From the NCBI GenBank assembly GCA_024695285.1, contig JAILIM010000044.1, forward strand, positions 1-29,398: 29,398 nucleotides of DNA, read 5' to 3'. Origin of the DNA: Bacteroidales bacterium (GTDB lineage Bacteria; Bacteroidota; Bacteroidia; Bacteroidales; UBA932). The translations under genes were made by a program, and so were the position numbers. This document shows positions 17,267-24,853 of this stretch, piece by piece (positions within the stretch are counted from its first letter, which is position 1; the number at the start of each line of letters is the position of its first letter). The notes under the pieces are model-generated. The model ran no database searches and was not told the DNA's origin. It saw only the letters and a list, made by a program, of their open reading frames with translations.

Positions 17267-17920
17267 TGTACGTTGTTTTTTATAATTGGGATTGAATTTC
17301 CCTGCATACTGTGCTGTGAATTGTTCGCACTGCTGGTCCAGCGTCAGCGATTCGTCGAAGGAAACCGGCAGGTCGTCGTACACCTCATCGGCAAAGCCCA
17401 GGCGCACGGCATCGGCCGCAGTGATCCAATGGTCCACACCGTCCATATAGGTTGAGCGTATCTCGTCCACCGACAGCTTTGTCCGGCGGGAGTAGATGTC
17501 ACAAAGGATGTCCTCAATCTGCTGGAGCTGCTCAAGGTACTGCTTGATCTCCGCAGCATTGCCCCACACGCCGCCACTTGGCTTGTGTATGAGGATCCTT
17601 GCATACCGGCTCATCTTCACCGTCCGCCCGCAGGCGGCGATGAAGGAGGCGGTGGATGCCGCCAGGCAGTCAATGTATATGGTGATGTCCGCCTTGGATT
17701 CCTTCAGGGCGTTGAAGATGGCGATGCCGGTGTCCACCTGCCCGCCGACGGAATTGATCCGGAGGTCGATACGGTCGTATGCGGCCTCCGCCTCCCGGAT
17801 CTGGGCGAGGATGTCTGCGGCGTGGATGCCGCTCTCGAAATCGTCGCCGATGACCCCGTACAGGAGGATCGTGCAACTGCGGGGGTCCTGGTTCGCTATG
17901 ATGTTGAAAACATTTTTCAT
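16847..17920 (-). CDS. ClpP-type prohead protease fused to scaffold
   Basis: The ATG at 17920 gives 357 residues; a GTG 36 bases upstream overlaps promoter sequence and is rejected. The N-terminal 190 residues are a ClpP/S49-like fold: INSVGGQVDTG, then DCLAASTASFIAACG with the likely nucleophile Ser at about 89, ILIHKPSGG with His at about 112, and a DHWITAADA segment with the likely Asp. The C-terminal third is a helical, Ala/Lys/Glu-rich scaffold (TTLKQKVSEYEAKEQAAIAA and onward). The protein would process the prohead and hold the scaffold. It lies first in the leftward late operon, right after the divergent promoter. Confidence 0.88.
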   Translation of the reverse strand: MKNVFNIIANQDPRSCTILLYGVIGDDFESGIHAADILAQIREAEAAYDRIDLRINSVGGQVDTGIAIFNALKESKADITIYIDCLAASTASFIAACGRTVKMSRYARILIHKPSGGVWGNAAEIKQYLEQLQQIEDILCDIYSRRTKLSVDEIRSTYMDGVDHWITAADAVRLGFADEVYDDLPVSFDESLTLDQQCEQFTAQYAGKFNPNYKKQRTMFDKIKKLQPFSDCADEAAIMARLNEIVKKANAHDTVVAENTTLKQKVSEYEAKEQAAIAAANKALVDAAVKDGRIDETQRAGFEAMLGTDKAEDAKSLLASMKPGRRALSVVTEGAAGITSTSAWDARMKEIRKNYNR

Positions 17921-17943
17921 CGTTGTCGTGCGCTTGTTTTCCG

Positions 17944-17987
17944 CAAAAATGGGCACTGATTTCCGCCTTTGAAAATTTGGGTTTTAT
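17944..17987 (-). promoter_or_regulatory. Leftward late promoter (two-box)
   Basis: On the minus strand ATAAAACC (17987-17980) is followed exactly 36 bases later, start to start, by CATTTTTGC and then GGAAAAC. The second box is one mismatch from the Bacteroidetes -7 element TAnnTTTG. The protease ATG follows 23 bases after the box. The same two boxes at the same spacing occur on the other strand. Confidence 0.6.
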
Positions 17988-18030
17988 CATACTGTCCCCC
18001 AGCGTTATCACGCAGTTTTAAAAGGACATC

Positions 18031-18074
18031 ATAAAACCAGAATTTTTTCCTGTGCCCTTTATAGGTCATTTTTG
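18031..18074 (+). promoter_or_regulatory. Rightward head-operon promoter (two-box)
   Basis: On the plus strand ATAAAACC (18031-18038) is followed 36 bases later by CATTTTTGC (18067) and AGAAAAC. It is the mirror copy of the leftward promoter, also sharing GGAC before the first box and TGCCC in the spacer. The small terminase ATG lies 18 bases after the second box. Confidence 0.6.
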
Positions 18075-18092
18075 CAGAAAACGAATACCGCA

Positions 18093-18536
18093 ATGGCACA
18101 AGGCAAATCGGACCAGACCAGGCAGTGGGCCCGGTCAATGTACCTCCACGAGAACCGCACCCAGCAGGAAATAGCGGACGCCGTAGGCGTAACCAGGCAG
18201 ACAGTCATTCGCTGGGCGAAACTCGACAAATGGGATGAGATGAAGGTCTCCCTTACGATGACCAGAGAGACCCAAATAAAGAACATATACCACCAGCTCT
18301 CGGAGATTAACCAGACCATCCTGGGCCGGGAAGACGGCAAGCGTTTCGCCACTTCCAAGGAGGCTGACACGATTGCCAAACTCACAGACGCCATTAAAAA
18401 GCTGGAAACTGAAATCGGAATTCACGATGTTGTGAGCGTGGCCGAGAGGTTTATCGGATGGCTCCGCCCGATAGACGTGGACCAGACAAAGGTCTTCGTT
18501 GACCTCTTCGACAAATTCATCAAATCCCTCTTGTAG
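18093..18536 (+). CDS. Terminase small subunit
   Basis: The ATG at 18093 gives 147 residues; an in-frame TTG at 18072 overlaps the promoter box. A helix-turn-helix near the N-terminus (RTQQEIADAVGVTRQTVIRW, about 23-42) fits a DNA-recognition subunit, like the phage small terminases with a DUF1804-type start. The remainder is helical. It binds packaging sites and recruits the large subunit, whose gene starts two bases after this stop. Confidence 0.8.
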   Translation: MAQGKSDQTRQWARSMYLHENRTQQEIADAVGVTRQTVIRWAKLDKWDEMKVSLTMTRETQIKNIYHQLSEINQTILGREDGKRFATSKEADTIAKLTDAIKKLETEIGIHDVVSVAERFIGWLRPIDVDQTKVFVDLFDKFIKSLL

Positions 18537-18538
18537 TT

Positions 18539-20107
18539 ATGAAGCAGATTGATAGGGACGCACTCAAACGCTGGGAGGATATTAAACAGGCTGAATTCAA
18601 CAGCACCCCCATCGACGAATCCAAGTCGCCGGCAGAAATAGAAAAGCACCGCCGGTATCTGGAGGAACGCCCCATTGAGTGGATGCAGTTCTTTTTCCCA
18701 CGCTACGCCAAGTACCCGTTCGCGGCATTCCACAAGAAAGCCATCAAGCGGATCCTTTCACACGATGAATGGTATGAAGTCCTATCCTGGTCCCGTGAAT
18801 TGGCGAAGAGCACCGTTGTGATGATGATAATTATGTTCCTGGTGCTTACCGGGCGACGCCGTATGATCTTGCTCAGTTCTGCCACCGAGGAGGCTGCAAA
18901 GAGGCTCCTCGCCCCGTACAGGGCAAGTTTCGAGGCAAACCGCCGAATCCGGCAATACTACGGTGAGCAGGTGCCCAGGGCCGGCGACTGGGAAGAGAAC
19001 TGTTTCAAGACTACCGGCGGGGCGATGTTCCTTGCTATCGGCGCAGGCAACGCCCCCCGAGGCCTCCGCAATGAGGAAGTCCGCCCGGACGTCCTGTATC
19101 AGGATGACTTCGACACCGATGAGGCTTGCCGCAACCCTGAAGTCCTGGAGAAGCGCTGGAGGTGGTGGAACAAAGCCGTGTACCCCACGCGTTCCATTTC
19201 CGTCCCCACGCTTATCATCTGGTGCGGCAACATCATCGCAGAAGATTGCTGTATAGTCCGCGCCGGCAACATCGCAAGCAACAAGGACGTCAAAGGCAAT
19301 TGGGATATCGTCAATATAAGGGATGGCAAAGGTCGCAGCACCTGGCCCGAGAAGAACACGGAGGAGATGATTGACGAAGTCCTGTCCAAAACCGACACCG
19401 TCACCGTCCAGGGTGAGTATTTCAACAATCCCGTCACCGAAGGGAAGCTCTTCCCGGATGTCAAATGGGGGAAGGTCCCGAACTTGAATCGCTTCCCGTT
19501 CCTGGTCATATATGCCGACCCCACATACAGTGAGGCCAAGGGGACAGCCAAAAACAAGAAAGGCTCCCTCAAGGCTATGTTCCTTATGGGCAAGCTTGAC
19601 CGTACCCTGTATGTCATCAAAGGATTTCTCGGCAAGATGACTACGGCTGAATTCGTCGAGCACTATTTCTCGCTGTTCCAGCTTGCCCGGGCCAAGACCG
19701 GCAAGGCAATATACATCTTCCAGGAAAACAACTCCCTGCAGGATCCTATGTTCCAGCAGGTGTTCCGTCCAGCCATCGGAAAGGCCCGTAAACGTCTGGG
19801 CATCGAGCTGTCTGTCACCCCGGACCTCCGGAGCAAAGGAGATAAGGCCACCCGTATAGAAGCACATCTGGAGCCGCTGAACCGGGAAGGGTTCCTGGTA
19901 CTGAACGAAGCTGAGAAAGAGGACCCGCATATGAAACTCCTTGCTGACGAGTTCAAGTTCTTCTCAATGGCCCTTCCGTTCCACGCCGACGGTATGGACT
20001 GCCTCGAAGGCGGGAACTTCATAATCGACGAAAAAATGATGTCTCTCCACCCAGTCTCGACGATGTCGGCTAAGGCTATGGCGAGACAGTCTAAAAACAG
20101 AGCATAG
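18539..20107 (+). CDS. Terminase large subunit
   Basis: The 522-residue protein has an ATPase half with a Walker A-like SWSRELAKST (about 83-92, the usual Gly before Lys is Ala) and a Walker B-like DVLYQDDFDTD (about 184-194). A C-terminal nuclease half has FLVIYADPTYSE (Asp about 327), FQENNSL (Glu about 396) and HADGMDCLEGG (Asp about 484/487), the acidic triad of terminase nucleases. The type fits the terminase of Mu-like phages. It packages DNA into the prohead with the small subunit encoded upstream. Confidence 0.9.
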   Translation: MKQIDRDALKRWEDIKQAEFNSTPIDESKSPAEIEKHRRYLEERPIEWMQFFFPRYAKYPFAAFHKKAIKRILSHDEWYEVLSWSRELAKSTVVMMIIMFLVLTGRRRMILLSSATEEAAKRLLAPYRASFEANRRIRQYYGEQVPRAGDWEENCFKTTGGAMFLAIGAGNAPRGLRNEEVRPDVLYQDDFDTDEACRNPEVLEKRWRWWNKAVYPTRSISVPTLIIWCGNIIAEDCCIVRAGNIASNKDVKGNWDIVNIRDGKGRSTWPEKNTEEMIDEVLSKTDTVTVQGEYFNNPVTEGKLFPDVKWGKVPNLNRFPFLVIYADPTYSEAKGTAKNKKGSLKAMFLMGKLDRTLYVIKGFLGKMTTAEFVEHYFSLFQLARAKTGKAIYIFQENNSLQDPMFQQVFRPAIGKARKRLGIELSVTPDLRSKGDKATRIEAHLEPLNREGFLVLNEAEKEDPHMKLLADEFKFFSMALPFHADGMDCLEGGNFIIDEKMMSLHPVSTMSAKAMARQSKNRA

Positions 20108-20109
20108 CA

Positions 20110-20535
20110 ATGAAAACCAACTTTATCACCGTTGATGACTACTCCGCTTCCATCCGCCTCGAATTCGTAGAGAAGGCAGCACGGGGCGATGAAAACATAC
20201 TGGAGATAGTGGAAAACCAGGCCGTTGCGGAAATGAAGTCTTACCTCTCCGGGAGGTATGACGTGGACGCGATCTTCTCTGCCTCCGGCGATGACAGGCA
20301 CGACCTGGTACTGATGTTCGCCAAGGATATATCCATCTACCACCTCTGTTCCATCCGGGAAGGGCTGATGACCCAGACGCGCATCGACCGCTATGAAAGG
20401 GCTGTCAAGTGGCTTACGGACGTACGGGACGGCAAACTAGTGGTCGAGGGCCTGCCTCGCCTTGAGGAGGCTGAACAGGTGGCCAGGTCGGAATACCTGA
20501 TGAAGAGCGACCCCAAGCGAGTAAACAAATTCTGA
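20110..20535 (+). CDS. DUF1320/Mu gp36-like protein
   Basis: The 141-residue protein matches the gp36-like (DUF1320) layout: FITVDDYSAS at the start, a helical NQAVAEMKSYLSGRYDVDAIF segment, KDISIYHLCSIREGLM, and RYERAVKWLTDVRDGKLVVEG. In Mu-like phages this protein lies in the head gene cluster and is thought to act in head-tail joining. It starts two bases after the terminase stop and ends one base before the portal gene. Confidence 0.8.
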   Translation: MKTNFITVDDYSASIRLEFVEKAARGDENILEIVENQAVAEMKSYLSGRYDVDAIFSASGDDRHDLVLMFAKDISIYHLCSIREGLMTQTRIDRYERAVKWLTDVRDGKLVVEGLPRLEEAEQVARSEYLMKSDPKRVNKF

Positions 20536-20536
20536 T

Positions 20537-21916
20537 ATGAGCAAGAATAAAAAGAAAATCACTGCCGGAGGCCTTGTAGGTATGACCCCCGGGCAGACTA
20601 TCATCCTCCGGCAGCCGGTGCGCGGAGGCCTTGATATCGGCGTCTATATGAATGCCATCAGGAAGGCGGAAGTGGTGGACTACCCGCAGCGTGCACGGCT
20701 GCTGGACCTGTACGCTGACATCGCGCTGGATAGTCATCTGTTTTCCGTCCTGAGGAAACAAAAGGCGGCCGTCCTTTCCTCCCCCATCCAGTTTATGCGC
20801 GACGGCAAGGTGGATGAGGCGATGGAGGAACATATCAAATCCCCTTGGTTTCTCCGTTTCCTCGGCGACCTGGTTGACCACGACTGGTTCGGGGTGGGCG
20901 GTTCTCTCTTCCAGTTCTACAGGGATGAGAAGGGCTGGATCAACTATGACCTCGTTCCCCGCAAGAACGTTGACGCAATTAACAGGGTGATCCTTCGGAA
21001 CCAGACTGACCTCACCGGCGAGAGCTGGGACGAGTTCGGGAATCTCCTCTATATCGGCAAGCCCCGCCAAATCGGCAATCTGGCTATCCCGGCCTTCTGG
21101 GTCATCCTCAAGCGCAATAACGTTGGGGACTGGGCTGATTTCGCCGAGATCTTCGGCCGCCCCGTCCGCGAAGGCACATATGACGCCTGGGATGAGTCCG
21201 CCCGGCAAAAGCTGCTCAACGACATTGCAGCCCTCTCCGGGGCCGGCGTTTTCGTCCATCCCTCCGGTACGGAACTGAAGCTTATCCAGGCGGACAATGT
21301 CTCCGGAGGTGGCGACCTGTACGAGAAACTGGGCCAGTTCTGTAACAACGAAATATCCAAGTCCGTCACGGGCAACACCCTCACTACAGAAGCCGGGGAC
21401 AAAGGCACCCAGGCGCTGGGCACCGTCCAGAAGGAGGGCGAAGAGGATATTAACTTCTTTGTCAAGCAGCAGATCCTGAACATCCTGAACTATGAGATGA
21501 CAGAGGTTTTCGCTGCCCTTGGCGTTAATACCGCAGGTGGTGAATTCTTCTTCGTCCCTCCGAAGAGTCGGAATACCACCGAGAAGGCGAACGTTCTCAA
21601 GACCCTCAAGAACGACCTCGGCCTGCCCATCTCCGACGACTACCTCTACGAGGAATTTGGTATCCCCAAGCCGGACAATTATGAAGAGCTGAAGGCGGAA
21701 CTGCGCAGCAAGGGGGCTTCCCGGCCTGAACCTCCAAAAGATGAGGACGGCCCGGATGGCGACGATGACCCGGACGGCGGCGGTGAAGGGCCTGACGGTG
21801 ACGAACCCGGTGGCGACGACCCGGGGGATGGGAAGGGGAAGAATAAAGTCATCGACCGGGTGAAGCGTTTTTTTGCCAGGGCCCCGAAGGGCAGCGGGGC
21901 GGATTTAGACTGGTAG
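20537..21916 (+). CDS. Portal protein, DUF935/Mu gp29-like
   Basis: The 459-residue protein has the DUF935 pattern: an N-terminal GGLDIGVYMNAIRKAEV region, LYADIALDSHLFSVLRKQKAAV, a FYRDEKGWINYDLVPRKNVD segment, and ADFAEIFGRPVREGTYDAWD followed by the conserved NTLTTEAGDKGTQALGTV. It is the dodecameric portal through which DNA enters the head. The C-terminal 60 residues are an acidic Gly/Asp/Pro tail (DGPDGDDDPDGGGEGPDGDE) ending in a basic RVKRFFARAP segment; such an extension is unusual for the family. Confidence 0.88.
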   Translation: MSKNKKKITAGGLVGMTPGQTIILRQPVRGGLDIGVYMNAIRKAEVVDYPQRARLLDLYADIALDSHLFSVLRKQKAAVLSSPIQFMRDGKVDEAMEEHIKSPWFLRFLGDLVDHDWFGVGGSLFQFYRDEKGWINYDLVPRKNVDAINRVILRNQTDLTGESWDEFGNLLYIGKPRQIGNLAIPAFWVILKRNNVGDWADFAEIFGRPVREGTYDAWDESARQKLLNDIAALSGAGVFVHPSGTELKLIQADNVSGGGDLYEKLGQFCNNEISKSVTGNTLTTEAGDKGTQALGTVQKEGEEDINFFVKQQILNILNYEMTEVFAALGVNTAGGEFFFVPPKSRNTTEKANVLKTLKNDLGLPISDDYLYEEFGIPKPDNYEELKAELRSKGASRPEPPKDEDGPDGDDDPDGGGEGPDGDEPGGDDPGDGKGKNKVIDRVKRFFARAPKGSGADLDW

Positions 21917-21963
21917 TCGATGCCCTCTACGGTGGTGCAACGGATGCCGGTCACAAGGTATCG

Positions 21964-23265
21964 ATGCCCTTCACCTTCGACTCCAAGATAATTGATGCGG
22001 CTCTGCGCCGGATCCAGTCCCGACAAATAAAACCCAGGCGGGAGATTGACCCTGGCCTGTTCGCCGAGGTGGACCGCATTATGGAAGCAGCTGTCGATAC
22101 CGGGTACACGGCTCCAGAAGGCAGCTATGATTTCCGCGAGCAGATCCGCTCCAATACTGAGGTGTTCGCGGCCTTCAAGGCCCATCGGATGGGCCGGGAT
22201 ATGGCGGCCCAGCTGCTGGATGAGAACGGCCAGCTCAAGTCTTTCCGGCAGTTCAAGAAAGACACGGAGAGCATAGTGAGCCATCACGTGGATAACTGGC
22301 TCCGCACTGAATACGACACGGCGGTAAAGCGCGCCCACAAGGCCGCTGAGATGCAGCAGTTCAGGGATGAAGCCGATGTGTTTCCCAATATCGAATGGCT
22401 GCCTTCTACGGCCGTCACGCCCCGGGAAGAACACAAACCCTTTTATCACCATATCTGGCCCATTGACGACCCTTTCTGGGACCATCATAAACCCGGCGAT
22501 GAATGGGGCTGTCAGTGCGACTGGAGGGCCACGGATGAGCCTGTAACGGACAATACGGGACTGGACGGTGACGGAGGTCCGTCAGTCTCCAAAGGTCTTG
22601 GCGGCGATCCCTCCAAGACCGGGCAGGTATTCTCCCAGGACCACCCGTATTTCCCCTCCGACTGCAAACACTGCAGCTTCTATAAACCTGGCATCAAGGA
22701 CCGGTTGAAAAGCATTTTTACAGCCCGTGTCAAGGACTGTTACAGTTGCCCTTACGTCCAGGGGTGTATTAAAGACGCCAAAGAGAAAGGATATCTCCCC
22801 GATGGAGCCTATGGGAATAGATTACTCATTAGTCCAAATGCGGATCAATCCGAGATTACGGATAATACCAGAGCAGCAAAAGCTTTACTTGATTCTTTCC
22901 CCAATATGCAAATCAGAATCTCCGAGCACATAATAAAGAAGGGTCATAAAAATCCGGAGTATATCATTAATGGTCTAGTTGCTGACAGGAAAGGGATAGA
23001 AAATGAGCGTGGTATAAAATGGGGGTTCCAATCTGCAATAGGGCAAGGATGCTCAAGTATAGTTATTGACCTAGACGCAAGTGCCCCAAGACATTTGTTC
23101 CGCCCATCTGAAATCGCAAAACGCATTTCCTGGCGTCATATGGATTTTGAATCAGGAACAATAGAAGAATGCTATGTCGTGTATAATGGGCATGCTGTGT
23201 GTATTGATAGTAGCTTTACTACAAGGGAGTCCATAGCTGAGGAAATAAAAAAATTGAAGCTGTGA
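21964..23265 (+). CDS. MuF-like head morphogenesis protein with C-terminal toxin-like nuclease domain
   Basis: Residues 1-230 are a MuF/SPP1 gp7-type head protein (RTEYDTAVKRAHKAAEMQQF, then HHKPGDEWGCQCDWR). Residues 230-270 hold CxxC pairs (CKHC, CYSC, then C268). From about residue 281 a new domain begins, with GHKNPEYIINGLVADRKG and SSIVIDLDASAPRH, a pattern I associate with BECR-fold nucleases of CdiA and phage MuF toxins. The DNA from about 22804 is clearly more AT-rich than the head part. MuF toxins are packaged with the virion and act in target cells; activity here is inferred. No immunity gene is evident next to it. It starts 47 bases after the portal stop. Confidence 0.82.
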   Translation: MPFTFDSKIIDAALRRIQSRQIKPRREIDPGLFAEVDRIMEAAVDTGYTAPEGSYDFREQIRSNTEVFAAFKAHRMGRDMAAQLLDENGQLKSFRQFKKDTESIVSHHVDNWLRTEYDTAVKRAHKAAEMQQFRDEADVFPNIEWLPSTAVTPREEHKPFYHHIWPIDDPFWDHHKPGDEWGCQCDWRATDEPVTDNTGLDGDGGPSVSKGLGGDPSKTGQVFSQDHPYFPSDCKHCSFYKPGIKDRLKSIFTARVKDCYSCPYVQGCIKDAKEKGYLPDGAYGNRLLISPNADQSEITDNTRAAKALLDSFPNMQIRISEHIIKKGHKNPEYIINGLVADRKGIENERGIKWGFQSAIGQGCSSIVIDLDASAPRHLFRPSEIAKRISWRHMDFESGTIEECYVVYNGHAVCIDSSFTTRESIAEEIKKLKL

Positions 23266-23344
23266 TTTCTCAAAGCTCCAATTGGACGCCACCGGCTTGA
23301 AGTTATCGCGCCTCTTCGGGCTCATCCATTGCAAATATAGTAAT

Positions 23345-23353
23345 TATATTTTG
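23345..23353 (+). promoter_or_regulatory. Possible promoter before the gpG-like gene
   Basis: The 129-base gap after the toxin domain is AT-rich at its 3' half and contains TATATTTTG followed by AAAAAC. This resembles a Bacteroidetes -7 element, with an ATTG about 18 bases upstream. It may restart transcription after the acquired toxin module. The 5' half of the gap holds no gene I can support. Confidence 0.4.
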
Positions 23354-23394
23354 AAAAACAACTATTTAAACAGAATTAAAACACCTTTCAAACG

Positions 23395-23994
23395 ATGACT
23401 GAATTCGAGCAGGATGTACAGCGTATGGTCAAAGATGTTGAGCACCTCATCTCCCGGAAGCTTCCTGTGGCTGCCGGCAAGATAGCCAAGCAGCACTTCC
23501 AGGACAACTTCCGGCAAGGCGGCTTCGTCAATGGCGGGCTGCACCCATGGACCCCGGCAAAGCGCCTGAGCTCCGGAGGCCGGGGGGCCGACGCCCACTA
23601 CCCGACCCTCCTGTCTTCCAGGAAGCATTTGTTCAGCTCTATTGGGTACACCCCGGCTAGCGCGAAGGTCACCATATTCAACGACGTCATCTATGCACCG
23701 GTCCATAATGAAGGCGGAATCATCACCGTCCCCGTAACGGCCAAAATGCGGCGCTTTGCATGGGCGAAGTATTACTCGCTCGGCGGCGGTTCCAAAGGCT
23801 CCCAGGAAGGCCAAACAAGGCCAAAGAACGCGAATCCCGAGGAGGCCGGGAAGTGGAAGGGCCTCGCGCTGACAAGAAAACAGTCCCTGACCATTAACAT
23901 ACCTCGCCGGCAGTTTATGGGGGAAAGCGCGGAGCTTACCGAGAAGGTTGCCGAATACCTGGAAAAGGAACTTCTTAAAATCGTAAACAAATAA
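23395..23994 (+). CDS. Virion morphogenesis protein, Mu gpG-like
   Basis: The 199-residue protein matches the phage virion morphogenesis (gpG-like) family: AAGKIAKQHFQDNFRQGGF near the N-terminus, LHPWTPAKR, LLSSRKHLFSSIGY, and VIYAPVHNEGG, then PRRQFMGES near the C-terminus. In Mu-like phages this protein acts in head or tail assembly. It stands in the expected place after MuF. The gene has an AT-rich leader of its own. Confidence 0.87.
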   Translation: MTEFEQDVQRMVKDVEHLISRKLPVAAGKIAKQHFQDNFRQGGFVNGGLHPWTPAKRLSSGGRGADAHYPTLLSSRKHLFSSIGYTPASAKVTIFNDVIYAPVHNEGGIITVPVTAKMRRFAWAKYYSLGGGSKGSQEGQTRPKNANPEEAGKWKGLALTRKQSLTINIPRRQFMGESAELTEKVAEYLEKELLKIVNK

Positions 23995-23998
23995 AGCA

Positions 23999-24469
23999 AT
24001 GGAAGATCTTTACCTCAAAATCGCAGCGCGGCTGCACGAACTCATTCCTGAACTCGACCACATCGATGAAGATACCGGGCAGCTTTACCCAGTGCAGGAA
24101 GATGACAGGTATGAGTACCCCATCCTGTTCCCCTGCCTGCTTATTGATGCCGCCACCGTGGACTGGAAGGAAGAGCAACTGAGTGACACCCAGAGGGGCA
24201 CGGCCACCGTTGTTTTGAAGCTCGCTTTCAGGGTGGATGAAGATACCCACATTTCTTCCGCCCTGGAGAATTCCTTCAGCCAGCTCCATTCCAGGAAGGA
24301 AATTGAATCAAGGGTGGTCAAGGCCTTGCACAGGTGGAAATTCGGCAAGGATTACTCCCCGATGCTCAGGACACAAAGCCGTTCCTATACGCAGCCCGGA
24401 AGAGTCAAAGTGTCGGAAATATATTTCAGGGTGAATGTAACGGAGAGCCTACAGGTCGGGGAAGAGTGA
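23999..24469 (+). CDS. Mu gp37-like/tail terminator-type protein
   Basis: The 156-residue protein (MEDLYLKIAARLHELIPEL onward) has a beta-rich middle (YPILFPCLLIDAATVDWKEE, TATVVLKLAFRV) and a C-terminal strand (EIYFRVNV). It lies directly after the gpG-like gene, where gp37-like or tail terminator proteins are found. It is the last gene of the rightward block and its end overlaps the convergent gene by 21 bases. The assignment is by position and fold pattern. Confidence 0.65.
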   Translation: MEDLYLKIAARLHELIPELDHIDEDTGQLYPVQEDDRYEYPILFPCLLIDAATVDWKEEQLSDTQRGTATVVLKLAFRVDEDTHISSALENSFSQLHSRKEIESRVVKALHRWKFGKDYSPMLRTQSRSYTQPGRVKVSEIYFRVNVTESLQVGEE

Positions 24470-24718
24470 CAGCTGCTCAGCAGTAAGCTTGGGGGCTTTA
24501 ATCTTGATATGGGTTGAGATCTTCGGATCCGGATGCTCATTGATGTAATTCCGAAGAATGTAGAGGATTCTGTCTTCAGAGAGAAAGAATTCCTGCTGCG
24601 ACAGAATTTTCAGGGCATCATCGAACCGGAGCCGCTGTTTCTCCGTCCAATAATACCAGCGCTGGGCGATTTTTTCGTTTCGGGCCGCTATGAGTTGTTT
24701 GTTTCTCCCCCGGGGCAT
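24449..24718 (-). CDS. Small basic protein ending in a clamp-binding motif (89 aa)
   Basis: Starting at ATG 24718 (MPRGRNKQLIAARNEKIAQR) gives 89 residues; the TTG at 24730 is too close to the promoter. The core RWYYWTEKQRLRFDDALKIL and QEFFLSEDRILYILRN belongs to a small protein family I know from Bacteroidetes phages and mobile elements, probably helix-turn-helix. The C-terminus is QLSLFPDL; QLSLF matches the canonical beta sliding clamp-binding consensus QL[SD]LF. It is transcribed from a perfect TATCTTTG promoter element with a very short leader. It may act at the replication fork, as inference. Confidence 0.75.
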   Translation of the reverse strand: MPRGRNKQLIAARNEKIAQRWYYWTEKQRLRFDDALKILSQQEFFLSEDRILYILRNYINEHPDPKISTHIKIKAPKLTAEQLSLFPDL

Positions 24719-24734
24719 AATGATGGCCAATACG

Positions 24735-24742
24735 CAAAGATA
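24735..24742 (-). promoter_or_regulatory. Bacteroidetes -7 element upstream of the clamp-motif gene
   Basis: The minus strand reads TATCTTTG, a perfect match to TAnnTTTG, 16 bases before the ATG at 24718. The transcript would have a leader of about 10 bases, nearly leaderless. A good -33 TTTG is not seen. Confidence 0.6.
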
Positions 24743-24791
24743 AGGCTTTTACAACCATCTAATCGCTTTTCTAAATACGATTTATATGCAA

Positions 24792-24821
24792 CAGGGGCGC
24801 AGCCGATCGGCCGCGCCCCTG
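24792..24821 (+). terminator. Terminator hairpin downstream of the rightward block
   Basis: CAGGGGCGC and GCGCCCCTG form a perfect 9-bp stem around a 12-base loop, followed on the plus strand by CTTTTATC. It can stop rightward transcription from the head block, and the hairpin also works for leftward transcripts coming from 24854. The rest of the 24731-24853 gap holds the promoter element and no gene I can see. Confidence 0.7.
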
Positions 24822-24853
24822 CTTTTATCATTTTCGTGGGATTACGAAAAAGG

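Noticed and set aside
18782..19930. Leftward 382-residue open frame opposite the large terminase
   Set aside because: It is the antisense shadow of a clear terminase gene; the protein has low-complexity shadow composition and no motifs.
20414..21259. Leftward 281-residue frame opposite the portal gene
   Set aside because: Antisense shadow of the DUF935 portal, with no known motif.
21918..21971. Short direct repeat TCGATGCCCT before the MuF start as an attachment or recombination site
   Set aside because: It is only ten bases, probably chance, and the first ATG is out of frame with the MuF gene.
23152..23334. Leftward 60-residue frame over the end of the MuF toxin domain, as an immunity gene
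   Set aside because: It lies antisense to the coding region, has no start context or overlap logic and a composition expected from a shadow frame. At best its first part is a remnant sequence in the gap.
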